Source of the DNA: Planctomycetes bacterium RBG_16_41_13
GTDB lineage: Bacteria; Planctomycetota; Brocadiia; Brocadiales; Brocadiaceae
Assembly: GCA_001828295.1 (NCBI GenBank)
Contig: MHYI01000308.1
Span: 1-8,259, forward strand
DNA length: 8,259 bases
Direction: 5' to 3'
The notes under the pieces were generated by a model. The model was given only the letters and a program-made list of their open reading frames with translations, did not search any database and was not told the origin of the DNA. Below are positions 1-7,111 of the stretch, piece after piece (positions within the stretch are counted from its first letter, which is position 1; each line of letters opens with the position of its first letter). Both the position numbers and the translations under genes were made by a program.

Positions 1-1058
1 TGAACAAAGCGAATGGAAGGCTGCAATTTATCTTTCTAAACGGACGTTATATTAAAGATACGGCTATTTACCGTGCAATCAGCGACGCTTACCATGGGAA
101 ATTAATGAGCAAACGATACCCGATAGTATTTTTATTTTTAACGGTTGCGCCGTCTGAGGTGGACGTCAATGTCCATCCCACAAAAACGGAGGTAAGGTTC
201 CGGAATAAGAGTGTTGTTTTTAATTATGTGCTTTCTACGCTAAAAGACGCCTTGAATAAATCACGACCCAAATCCATTGATATAGTGACGCCGGAAAAAA
301 CATTTCAAAGAGACTGGGGAAACACGGATACAGTTGATTATAGAAACACCTCTTTATGGGAACAATTTCCTTTTGAAAAAACAGTAGAAAAAACGCCCTC
401 GCCAGGGCCATCTACGGATGTGAAGCACACTACTGCGCCGCCAATAAGAGAAGAGATATCTGTTGGGAAAGCGATTGTCTCCGGCAAAAAAAGGTATTTT
501 CAGATACATAATGCCTTTATTGTAGAAGAGACGAGTGAGGGATTGAATATTATAGACCAGCATGCCTTGCATGAAATAATCCTGTACCATGCGATATTGA
601 AAGGAATGCAGTCCTCTCAATCTCCCCGCCAGCGATTGCTGATACCGGAACTTGTGGAATTGAACCCAAAAGACTTTTTTTTCGTATTAAGCATAAGAGA
701 ACAACTGGAAGGCATTGGCATAGAGATTGAGGAGTTTGGAAGCAATACCATAATGATTCGTTCCTTTCCACAAATTTTGAAACATTTAAATGGAAAAGAA
801 TTTATAGAAAACCTGACGCATGATTTTGGCGAAGAAGATTCCCGAAAGGGCAATGAAGGTGTCATGAATAAATTAGTCAATATCATGGCATGCAAGGCTG
901 CTGTAAAAGCGGGGCAAAGACTGGAGTATCAGGAAATAGAAGAACTCATGGAAAAGAAAAAAAATATCAATGCCTATACAAATAACTGCCCCCATGGCCG
1001 GCCGACTACACTATCACTTTCTTTGGATGAATTGTATAAACATTTCAAAAGAAAATGA
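1..1058 (+). CDS. mutL: DNA mismatch repair protein MutL, C-terminal part (5' end outside window)
   Basis: MutL couples mismatch recognition by MutS to downstream repair; this type also nicks the DNA strand through its C-terminal domain. The open frame runs from base 3 with no stop, giving 351 visible codons; the Met at 105 is internal, and the GHKL ATPase domain lies upstream. Bases 3-200 encode the end of the transducer domain, with the family motif VDVNVHPTKTEVRF at 159-200. A short variable linker (about 240-460) follows, then the dimerisation/endonuclease domain: DQHA at 555-566 with the following Glu at 573, MACKAAVKAG (ACR-type motif) near 885-915, CPHGRP at 987-1004, and a terminal FKRK. 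These metal-site motifs indicate a nicking MutL rather than the E. coli type. One oddity: in DQHA-x2-E-x4-E the last Glu is His (588-590). Stop is TGA; no clear terminator follows. Identity is secure. Confidence 0.96.
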   Translation, partial: NKANGRLQFIFLNGRYIKDTAIYRAISDAYHGKLMSKRYPIVFLFLTVAPSEVDVNVHPTKTEVRFRNKSVVFNYVLSTLKDALNKSRPKSIDIVTPEKTFQRDWGNTDTVDYRNTSLWEQFPFEKTVEKTPSPGPSTDVKHTTAPPIREEISVGKAIVSGKKRYFQIHNAFIVEETSEGLNIIDQHALHEIILYHAILKGMQSSQSPRQRLLIPELVELNPKDFFFVLSIREQLEGIGIEIEEFGSNTIMIRSFPQILKHLNGKEFIENLTHDFGEEDSRKGNEGVMNKLVNIMACKAAVKAGQRLEYQEIEELMEKKKNINAYTNNCPHGRPTTLSLSLDELYKHFKRK

Positions 1059-1160
1059 GCCATTGAAAATGAAGGAATGGTTATCCTATGTTTTTTTATA
1101 AAGAGACTTTAAGCACATTCTTTCGATTAAAAACCCTTGACTTTTAATTTTACCGCGGAT

Positions 1161-1178
1161 AAGCTTTTTTCAAAGCTT
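1161..1178. repeat. Small inverted repeat (AAGCTTT-TTTC-AAAGCTT)
   Basis: Seven-base perfect arms (1161-1167 and 1172-1178) around a 4-base loop, in the gap between mutL and queD. No T-run follows, so it does not look like a standard terminator. It lies just after a TTGACT hexamer at 1137-1142. It may be a weak hairpin in a leader, a protein-binding site, or chance in AT-rich DNA. Confidence 0.3.
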
Positions 1179-1216
1179 CAGGTAAAAAAGTAATGTTCGT
1201 CCAATTGCCCGTCCCT

Positions 1217-1244
1217 TTTACGAAAAAGTGTAGCGTTTTGTAAT
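1217..1244 (+). promoter_or_regulatory. Candidate sigma-70-type promoter for queD and downstream genes
   Basis: TTTACG (1217-1222) matches the -35 consensus at 4 of 6 positions and TGTAAT (1239-1244) matches the -10 consensus at 5 of 6, with a 16-base spacer. Transcription would begin near 1251, about 30 bases before the queD ATG, leaving room for the GGAG ribosome site at 1272-1275. A second, weaker possibility is TTGACT at 1137-1142 with TAAGCT at 1160-1165. The call rests on consensus matching by eye; the 223-base gap after mutL makes a promoter here likely, but which hexamers are used is uncertain. Confidence 0.35.
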
Positions 1245-1281
1245 ACCTTTCTTTAAAAACCATTTCTTTCCGGAGCCATAC

Positions 1282-1647
1282 ATGTTTGAACTTATAATCG
1301 ATACGGATTTTGCAGCGGCACATAATCTTCGGGGATATAAAGGACAGTGCGAAAATCTTCACGGCCATAACTGGAAGGTTCAGGTTGTTTTGAAGTCAGA
1401 AAAGCTGGACAATCTTGGAATGGTTATTGATTTCAGAGAAGCAAAAAAGCTTATCGGAGACGTTACAAAAAAATTTGATCATACATACTTAAATGACATG
1501 GAACATTTTAAGGCCGAAAACCCAACCACCGAAAACATTTCCAGAATGATCTACGGAGAATTGACAAATGCCATGCCGTCAGGCATAAAGGTCGAAAAAG
1601 TTACTACGTGGGAATCAGACCGATGTGGCGCAACGTATTTTGAATAA
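1282..1647 (+). CDS. queD: 6-carboxy-5,6,7,8-tetrahydropterin synthase QueD (PTPS family)
   Basis: Converts 7,8-dihydroneopterin triphosphate to 6-carboxytetrahydropterin, an early cytoplasmic step towards the 7-deazaguanine of queuosine tRNA modification. The 121-residue length is normal for the small single-domain family. Visible residues are the zinc-binding histidines H14, H27 and H29 (LHGHNW); Cys23 in the C-x3-HGH arrangement typical of QueD; the catalytic pair D66-H67 in KFDHTYLND; PTTEN at 81-85; and E111 near the end (TWESDR), which anchors the pterin ring. The ATG at 1282 has GGAG six bases upstream. The gene opens the compact run that continues into hps-rraA 15 bases later. No other queuosine gene is in the window, so the exact reaction (QueD versus 6-pyruvoyl-tetrahydropterin synthase) rests on the Cys motif and short length. 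Family membership is very secure. Confidence 0.92.
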   Translation: MFELIIDTDFAAAHNLRGYKGQCENLHGHNWKVQVVLKSEKLDNLGMVIDFREAKKLIGDVTKKFDHTYLNDMEHFKAENPTTENISRMIYGELTNAMPSGIKVEKVTTWESDRCGATYFE

Positions 1648-1662
1648 GGATTTTTTTTAATA

Positions 1663-2961
1663 ATGTCTGTAAAGCATATTATTATTCAGGTAGCCCTTGA
1701 TTTTGTGGACATTCACAGGGCGATAAAGGTTGCCCGTGAGTCAATCGAAGGGGGCGCTGATTGGCTGGAAATAGGCACCCCGCTTATAAAAAGCGAAGGA
1801 ATGAATGCCATTCGCCGGCTGAGAGAAATATTTCCCGATACGACGCTGATTGCTGACATGAAAACTATGGATGCCGGACGCGTAGAAATGGAAATGGCTG
1901 CAAAAGCAGGCGCCAATATTGCGGTGGTAATGGGCAATGCGCCTGGCGCAACTATACGGGAATGTGTATTGGCCGGTAAAAATTATGGCATAAAAATATG
2001 CGCCGATTTTATGGATGCCGACGCAATTGATGAACGTGTCGGAAATGTTGAAAAATGCGGGGTCGATTATATTTCAATCCATACTGCAATCGACGATCAA
2101 ATGCGAGGAAAAACACCTTTTGATGTCTTACGACACATATGCGAAAATGCGCATACGCCTGTTGCTGTCGCAGGGGGCATAAACTCTGAGAATGTTGTTG
2201 ATGCGGTCAATGCCGGGGCGCAAATTGTAATTGTTGGCGGATATATCAGTAAATCGGAAAACGCCAGGGATGCGGCAAATAATATCAGGCAAGCGGTTAA
2301 AGAAAACAGAAGAATTCAAACCGGTTTTTTCAAAAGAGTAACCCGTGAAGACGTCCGGAATGCGTTTATCAAACTTTCGACTGCAAACATATCCGATGGC
2401 CGTCATCGCGCGAAAAGTATTGTAGGGCTGTATCCTGTAAATCCGTCCATAAAACTCATAGGCACTGCCGTCACCGTTCGAACGTATCCCGGCGACTGGG
2501 CTAAGCCGGTAGAAGCAATAGATATTGCGAAAGAAGGGGATGTAATCGTAATTGATGCCGGTGGAACGGGGCCTGCCGTATGGGGAGAGCTGGCTACGCA
2601 CAGCGCTATACAAAAAAAATTAAGCGGTTTGGTAGTTTATGGGGCGGTCCGCGATACGGCGGAAATTAAGCAATTGAATTTTCCCGTGTATACAAAATTA
2701 GTCATGCCTGATGCGGGAGAACCCAGAGGATTGGGGGAAATTAATGTGCCGCTGAATATCTCCGGAATTCAAATCATGCCGGGAGATTGGATAATTGGGG
2801 ATGAGGATGGGCTCATGGCAGTGCCTCAGGCGGAATCTGAAATTAGCGTTAACTATGGCATGGATTGTCTGGAAAAAGAAAATAGGATTCGTAAAGAAAT
2901 ATTATCTGAAAAAAGTTCTTTAGGAAGAGTGACAGATTTGTTAAAATGGGAGAAGAAATAA
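1663..2961 (+). CDS. Bifunctional 3-hexulose-6-phosphate synthase / RraA-like fusion
   Basis: A two-domain protein of 432 residues. Residues 1-212 form an OMP-decarboxylase-superfamily barrel of the HPS/KGPDC group: D13, E36 in LEIGTP, the D65-x-K67-x2-D70 catalytic motif (ADMKTMDAG), H140, and phosphate-binding glycines at 171-172 and 192-193. HPS interconverts ribulose 5-phosphate plus formaldehyde with hexulose 6-phosphate; run in reverse it can supply pentose phosphates. Residues 221-395 resemble the RraA/HMG-aldolase fold, with DAGGTG (299-304), WGELATHSA (307-315) and YGAVRD (326-331) followed by E334. This architecture is known, mainly in archaea, as 'bifunctional hexulose-6-phosphate synthase/ribonuclease regulator'. 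No hexulose-phosphate isomerase is in the window. AGGA at 1647-1650 overlaps the queD stop, 12 bases before the ATG, a rather long spacing. The first domain could instead be a keto-gulonate-phosphate decarboxylase relative. The architecture is secure; substrates are inferred. Confidence 0.88.
   Translation: MSVKHIIIQVALDFVDIHRAIKVARESIEGGADWLEIGTPLIKSEGMNAIRRLREIFPDTTLIADMKTMDAGRVEMEMAAKAGANIAVVMGNAPGATIRECVLAGKNYGIKICADFMDADAIDERVGNVEKCGVDYISIHTAIDDQMRGKTPFDVLRHICENAHTPVAVAGGINSENVVDAVNAGAQIVIVGGYISKSENARDAANNIRQAVKENRRIQTGFFKRVTREDVRNAFIKLSTANISDGRHRAKSIVGLYPVNPSIKLIGTAVTVRTYPGDWAKPVEAIDIAKEGDVIVIDAGGTGPAVWGELATHSAIQKKLSGLVVYGAVRDTAEIKQLNFPVYTKLVMPDAGEPRGLGEINVPLNISGIQIMPGDWIIGDEDGLMAVPQAESEISVNYGMDCLEKENRIRKEILSEKSSLGRVTDLLKWEKK
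2939..2947 (+). promoter_or_regulatory. Candidate extended -10 promoter ahead of mcsA
   Basis: TG-T-TAAAAT inside the last codons of the HPS-RraA gene fits the extended -10 pattern (TGn plus 5 of 6 matches to TATAAT). The -35 region (around 2919-2924) matches poorly, as extended -10 promoters tolerate. Transcription would start near 2954 and give a leader of about 45 bases to mcsA. This could let mcsA-mcsB-clpC be expressed apart from queD and hps-rraA. It is a visual match only. Confidence 0.3.
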
Positions 2962-2998
2962 TGTTTTCCCACGGAAAGATTTATGGGGGTGACAAAGC

Positions 2999-3499
2999 AT
3001 GAAATGTGAATCCTGCAACAAAAAATACGCAACCGTGCACTTGACGGAAATCGTTGGCAATGTTAAGAAGGAACGGCATCTTTGTGAAGAATGTGCGCAA
3101 GGGGTAGGCACGCAGATTGCCAAGGTTCCTTCTCCTACAGAAATATTAACAAATCTTATTAATCAGGTTGCTCCGGGGATAAGCGAGTTATCCAAGATTG
3201 TCTGCCCTGTTTGCGGATTATCATATTTGGAATTTCGTTCACACGGGAGACTTGGTTGCCCTATGGATTATACTGTTTTCAGAAAGGGGTTAATCCCTTT
3301 GCTTGAAAAAATGCATAGCAGCGCACAGCATGTGGGAAAGGTACCTTCCAGGGCGGGGAAAGAAATGATTAAAAAAAATGAACTCATGCAGCTTCGAAAT
3401 GAATTGAATAAATCAATCGAAAAGGAAGATTATGAAAGGGCGGCTGAGTTGAGAGATAAAATATACGAACTTTCGGGCGATAATAATGAAAATAAGTGA
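2999..3499 (+). CDS. mcsA: McsA, zinc-binding activator of the McsB protein-arginine kinase (UVR-motif protein)
   Basis: McsA binds and activates McsB in the cytoplasmic stress system that tags proteins with phosphoarginine. This 166-residue protein has the family layout: zinc knuckles C3-x2-C6, C29-x2-C32 and C69-x2-C72, a fourth half-site C87, the conserved HVGKVPSRAG segment (111-120), and a C-terminal UVR motif (about 127-158, with DYERAAELRDK at 144-154) predicted as a helical hairpin. The fourth knuckle reads C87-P-M-D90, so its second cysteine is Asp, unlike the usual CxxC; Asp could still bind metal. GGTGA at 2988-2992 lies six bases before the ATG. The gene follows hps-rraA by 37 bases and overlaps mcsB by 14. 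No CtsR regulator gene precedes it, unlike Bacillus. Identity is supported both by motifs and by the mcsB-clpC neighbours. Confidence 0.93.
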   Translation: MKCESCNKKYATVHLTEIVGNVKKERHLCEECAQGVGTQIAKVPSPTEILTNLINQVAPGISELSKIVCPVCGLSYLEFRSHGRLGCPMDYTVFRKGLIPLLEKMHSSAQHVGKVPSRAGKEMIKKNELMQLRNELNKSIEKEDYERAAELRDKIYELSGDNNENK

Positions 3500-4553
3500 T
3501 TTGGCTGATAATACAGGTGAATGGCTTAGGGGAACGGGACCAGAATCTGACATTGTTATAAGCAGCAGGATTCGTCTTGCGAGAAATGTGGCAAAATATC
3601 CCTTTCTTTCCCGTGCTAATGTAAAACAAAAGAAGGAACTTGAGGAACTTATAAGAACAAAGATCATAGAAGCGGATGTTGCCCCTGCCCTTAGTTATAT
3701 TAACCTGTCAGAACTTTCTTCTGTTGACCGGCTGTTTCTCGTTGAAAGACACCTTATTAGCAGGGAACATGCCGAAGGCGAAAAAGAAAGAGGCGTCGCT
3801 TTTGAAAAATCGGAAAATATTAGCGTTATGGTCAATGAAGAGGACCATATAAGAATACAGGTGATCCGTTCCGGCCTTGAGCTTCGGGAAACATGGAAAA
3901 CGATAGACATTATTGATAACAAACTGGAAAGAAAAATAAACTATGCGTATTCATCGCAATTTGGATATTTAACGGCCTGTCCCACAAATGTTGGTACGGG
4001 GATGAGGGCATCGGTAATGCTTCATTTGCCGGCGTTGGGAATGACACATCATATAGAAAAAGTATTTAATGCCGTAATGAAACTTGGCTTGGTAGTAAGG
4101 GGGTTATACGGAGAAGGGACGCAGGTCTCCGGGGATTTATATCAGATTTCAAACCAGTTTACCCTTGGAAAATCAGAGGCCGAAATTATTGAAATTATTG
4201 AAGGGGTAATTCCCAGGATTACCAGTTACGAACGGATTGCAAGAAAGGCCCTGATCGCTGAAAGCAGGGAACAACTGGAAGATCGCGTGTGGAGGTCATA
4301 CGGGATGCTGAAGGTTGCACGCATGATTACTTCGGAAGAAATCATGCATCTTCTCTCGCAAGTGAGGATGGGCGTTAATTTGGGAATTATCAACGATATT
4401 GAAATGAAAACATTAAATGAACTTTTTGTTCTTACTTTACCAGGACATTTACAAAAGTTAGAAGGGCGCGAGCTTACTTCTTCGCAAAGAAATATAATTC
4501 GTGCGTTGTATGTAAGGAAACGGCTTGAAAAGATAGAAACTTTGAAAGGATAG
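3486..4553 (+). CDS. mcsB: Protein-arginine kinase McsB
   Basis: Phosphorylates arginine side chains of misfolded or regulatory proteins using ATP; phosphoarginine is the degradation signal for ClpC-ClpP. At 355 residues it is close to the usual 350-365. It shows the phosphagen-kinase fold motifs: SSRIRLARNV (26-35), which contacts ATP phosphates; VNEEDHIRIQ (116-125), with the substrate-binding acidic residues; the active-site Cys165 in CPTNVGTGMRAS; and nucleotide-binding arginines R128, R174 and R205. The missing N-terminal phosphagen-kinase domain and the pairing with McsA separate it from creatine or arginine kinase. Near the C-terminus R335-N336-x2-R339-A340 lines up with the phosphoarginine-sensing RDxxRA-type motif, but with Asn for Asp. 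Translation starts inside the end of mcsA, so the two are probably translationally coupled; no strong Shine-Dalgarno is seen. clpC begins 7 bases after the stop. Confidence 0.95.
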   Translation: MKISDLADNTGEWLRGTGPESDIVISSRIRLARNVAKYPFLSRANVKQKKELEELIRTKIIEADVAPALSYINLSELSSVDRLFLVERHLISREHAEGEKERGVAFEKSENISVMVNEEDHIRIQVIRSGLELRETWKTIDIIDNKLERKINYAYSSQFGYLTACPTNVGTGMRASVMLHLPALGMTHHIEKVFNAVMKLGLVVRGLYGEGTQVSGDLYQISNQFTLGKSEAEIIEIIEGVIPRITSYERIARKALIAESREQLEDRVWRSYGMLKVARMITSEEIMHLLSQVRMGVNLGIINDIEMKTLNELFVLTLPGHLQKLEGRELTSSQRNIIRALYVRKRLEKIETLKG

Positions 4554-4560
4554 GTGTTTT

Positions 4561-7041
4561 ATGTTTGATCGATTTACTGACCGTGCCAGAAAGGTTATGG
4601 CCCTTGCGCGGGAAGAGGCAAGGCGGTTTAATCACGAGTATATTGGGACAGAACATATATTATTGGGGCTGGTAAAAGAAGGAAGCGGCGTTGCGGCTAA
4701 TGTGCTGCAAAATTTAGATATTGAATTAAAGAAGATACGTCTTGAAGTAGAAAAAATAGTGCAAGGCGGATCTGATCTGGTATCAGTAGGGCAGCTTCCG
4801 TTCACGCCCCGCGTAAAAAAGGTGCTGGAATATGCGATGGAAGAGGCGCGGGCGTTGGGACATAATTATATAGGAACGGAGCACTTATTGTTGGGTTTGT
4901 TGAAGGAACAGGAGGGTGTAGCCGCGCAGGTATTATTGAACCTTGGCGTTAAACCTGCAGAAGTACGGGAGGAAGTAATTGGTTTGCTGGGGTCGGAATC
5001 GGCGCAAAACAGTCAATCACAGGAAAAAGAAGAAAAGAAAGGCCGTTCCAAAACTCCGGCGCTCGACTCTTTCGGGCGCGATCTTACACAGCAGGCCAGG
5101 GAAAAAGAACTTGATCCGGTTATTGGAAGGAAAGATGTGATTGAACGTGTTGTTCAGGTCTTATGCAGGCGAACAAAAAACAATCCTGTTCTTCTGGGGG
5201 AAGCCGGCGTAGGAAAAACTGCGATAGTTGAAGGCCTTGCACAGGTAGTGGTTCACGGGGATGTTCCTGAATTGCTGAGAGGGCGCAGAATAGTAGCCCT
5301 TGATCTCGCAATGATGGTAGCCGGTACGAAATACAGAGGCCAGTTTGAAGAGAGGATCAAGGCGGTAATGTCAGAAGTAAAAAGGGCAAAAAACATCATA
5401 CTCTTTATTGATGAGTTGCATACCCTTGTTGGAGCGGGAGGGGCAGAGGGCGCCATTGATGCATCCAATGTTTTAAAACCCGCCTTATCCCGTGGAGAAA
5501 TACAGTGTATCGGCGCCACCACCTTGGACGAATACAGAAAATATATCGAAAAAGACGGTGCGCTCGAGAGAAGGTTCCAGACAATTATCGTGGAGCCGCC
5601 TTCGAAAGAAGAAACGGTTGAAATACTAAAAGGACTTCGCGAACGTTATGAATCCCACCACAAAGTAAGAATTACCGACGAGGCATTAGAAGCCGCTACT
5701 GAACTTTCCATTCGTTATATCACCGGAAGATTTTTGCCCGATAAAGCTATTGATATAATCGATGAGGCGTGCGCCAGGCTAAGACTCAAAGCAACCACGC
5801 AACCGCCGGATGTAAAACATCTGGAAGACGAAATTATCAGGCTGGAAAAAGAAAAAGATGAGTCCGTGGCAATACAAGATTTTGAAAGGGCGGCACGGTT
5901 AAGGGATAAAGCGGACAAAATGAAAAAGAAAAAGGAAGTTGTCGAAAAAGAGTGGCGGGAAAAACATGCCGAAGTGGAAGGGGAGGTTGATGTTGAAATT
6001 GTTGATGAAGTAGTGTCGAAAATGACCGGCATACCTATCTCACGAATAGAATCGACAGAGGCAAAGAAATTGCTTCATATGGAAGAAGAGCTTCATAAAA
6101 TGGTAATAAGCCAGGAAGAGGCGACCAGGGCAATTTCCAAGGCAATCAGAAGATCACGCGCAAGGCTAAAGAATCCAAACCGCCCTGTGGCCTCTTTTAT
6201 TTTTGTAGGCCCTTCCGGTGTTGGCAAGACACATTTGGCAAAAGCTCTCGCTAAATTGATTTTTGGAGAAGAAGGTTCTCTGGTACAGATTGATATGTCA
6301 GAGTACATGGAAAAGCACAGTATTTCACGATTAATCGGAGCTCCTCCGGGTTATATCGGTTACGAGGAAGGCGGGCAGTTAACGGAAAAAATTCGCCGCC
6401 GGCCTTATGCAGTTGTTTTATTAGATGAAATTGAAAAGGCGCACCCGGATGTTTTTAACATGATGCTACAGATCATGGAGGAAGGAAAACTTACCGATAG
6501 TTTCGGCAGGCATGTTGATTTCCGAAATGTTATCATCATTATGACCTCAAATATTGGCGCGGAGGTTATTAAAAATCAGGCCTCTTTGGGGTTTCGCAAA
6601 GCTTCAGAGAAGGATAACTACGAGGTAATGAAAGAGCAGTTGAAAAAGGAGGTAGAAAAACATTTTCGTCCGGAGTTTCTAAACAGAATAGATAATATTA
6701 TTGTTTTTAAACCTTTAAACAAAGATGATTTGAAGAAGATTGTTGAAATTGAACTTGTTGACGTGAAAAAGAGATTGGAACCGTACCAGATAAGCATCAC
6801 AATGACGGACAAAGCATTAGATTTCCTTATCGAAAAGGGATACGATCAAAATTTTGGTGCCCGGCCACTCAGGAGGGCTATTGAAAATTATTTAGAAGAC
6901 CCTCTTTCTGAGGAAATTTTGCAAGGACGATTCGAAGGAAAATCCAATGTAAAGGTTTTATTGCAAGATGGCAAGCTGGTGTTTGAAGATATCGTTGAAG
7001 ACCCGGAACCGGTGCTGGTAAATGCCGAAAATGGCATTTAA
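4561..7041 (+). CDS. clpC: ATP-dependent Clp protease ATP-binding subunit ClpC (Hsp100/AAA+ unfoldase)
   Basis: Hexameric unfoldase that delivers tagged proteins to ClpP. The 826 residues show two N-terminal Clp repeats (about 1-72 and 77-145), which in characterised ClpC bind phosphoarginine; a polar linker (146-167); AAA+ module D1 with Walker A GEAGVGKT (213-220), pore-loop KYRG (257-260), Walker B FIDE (282-285) and arginine fingers in LERRFQ (335-340); a short middle domain holding a UVR motif (about 420-465, [11 protein letters not shown] at 440-450); and D2 with Walker A GPSGVGKT (550-557), pore-loop GYIG (597-600), Walker B LLDE (620-623) and sensor-2 GARPLRR (766-772). LGF at 676-678 is the ClpP-docking tripeptide, so this is a protease partner, not a ClpB-type disaggregase; the short middle domain agrees. 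AAAGGA (4545-4550) and AGGTG (4552-4556) precede the ATG. No clpP is in the window. All catalytic motifs look intact. Confidence 0.97.
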   Translation: MFDRFTDRARKVMALAREEARRFNHEYIGTEHILLGLVKEGSGVAANVLQNLDIELKKIRLEVEKIVQGGSDLVSVGQLPFTPRVKKVLEYAMEEARALGHNYIGTEHLLLGLLKEQEGVAAQVLLNLGVKPAEVREEVIGLLGSESAQNSQSQEKEEKKGRSKTPALDSFGRDLTQQAREKELDPVIGRKDVIERVVQVLCRRTKNNPVLLGEAGVGKTAIVEGLAQVVVHGDVPELLRGRRIVALDLAMMVAGTKYRGQFEERIKAVMSEVKRAKNIILFIDELHTLVGAGGAEGAIDASNVLKPALSRGEIQCIGATTLDEYRKYIEKDGALERRFQTIIVEPPSKEETVEILKGLRERYESHHKVRITDEALEAATELSIRYITGRFLPDKAIDIIDEACARLRLKATTQPPDVKHLEDEIIRLEKEKDESVAIQDFERAARLRDKADKMKKKKEVVEKEWREKHAEVEGEVDVEIVDEVVSKMTGIPISRIESTEAKKLLHMEEELHKMVISQEEATRAISKAIRRSRARLKNPNRPVASFIFVGPSGVGKTHLAKALAKLIFGEEGSLVQIDMSEYMEKHSISRLIGAPPGYIGYEEGGQLTEKIRRRPYAVVLLDEIEKAHPDVFNMMLQIMEEGKLTDSFGRHVDFRNVIIIMTSNIGAEVIKNQASLGFRKASEKDNYEVMKEQLKKEVEKHFRPEFLNRIDNIIVFKPLNKDDLKKIVEIELVDVKKRLEPYQISITMTDKALDFLIEKGYDQNFGARPLRRAIENYLEDPLSEEILQGRFEGKSNVKVLLQDGKLVFEDIVEDPEPVLVNAENGI

Positions 7042-7064
7042 TTAATTTGCGGTATGCCAACAAA

Positions 7065-7111
7065 GTAGGGGCGAAGCATTTGCCAGTTTATAGCAAATGC
7101 TTCGCCCTTAC
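7065..7111. repeat. Long palindrome, REP/MITE-like intergenic repeat (possible clpC 3' hairpin)
   Basis: Arms of 19 bases (7065-7083, GTAGGGGCGAAGCATTTGC, and 7093-7111) pair along their whole length with one G-T wobble, around a 9-base loop. It lies 23 bases after the clpC stop. No T-run follows, so it is not a classical terminator, though as RNA it would protect or pause the transcript. The outer sequence GTAGGGGCG...CGCCCTTAC resembles dispersed palindromic repeats I remember from several bacterial genomes. Flanking GGTATGCCAA (7051-7060) and GCTATGCAA (7112-7120) are similar and might be remains of a target duplication. The palindrome is directly visible; the repeat-family assignment is inference. 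Confidence 0.75.

Noticed and set aside
105..107. ATG as the start of a separate 317-residue protein
   Set aside because: The same frame stays open to base 3 and encodes conserved MutL residues (NGRYIKDTAIYRAISDAYH), so this Met is internal to a truncated gene.
1059..1281. Terminator after mutL
   Set aside because: T-runs exist (1090-1097) but no GC-containing hairpin directly precedes them; the hairpin at 1161-1178 lacks a T-tail.
1150..1368. 72-codon minus-strand frame across the mutL-queD gap
   Set aside because: It overlaps the queD start and zinc motif in antisense, has no ribosome site and no recognisable motif.
2128..2613. 161-codon open frame on the minus strand
   Set aside because: It lies fully inside the HPS-RraA gene, has no recognisable domain and an unlikely residue mix; the + strand frame carries clear family motifs.
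2962..2998. CtsR or HrcA (CIRCE) operator before mcsA
   Set aside because: Neither the GGTCAAA-type direct repeat nor TTAGCACTC-N9-GAGTGCTAA is present here or before queD.
5715..6032. 105-codon minus-strand frame rich in Ser and Phe
   Set aside because: It is the antisense of Lys/Glu-rich helices of the ClpC middle domain; the Ser/Phe bias is what such antisense gives.
7065..7111. Palindrome as a CRISPR repeat or tRNA-like gene
   Set aside because: Only one copy is present with no spacer array, and the single long hairpin has no cloverleaf.
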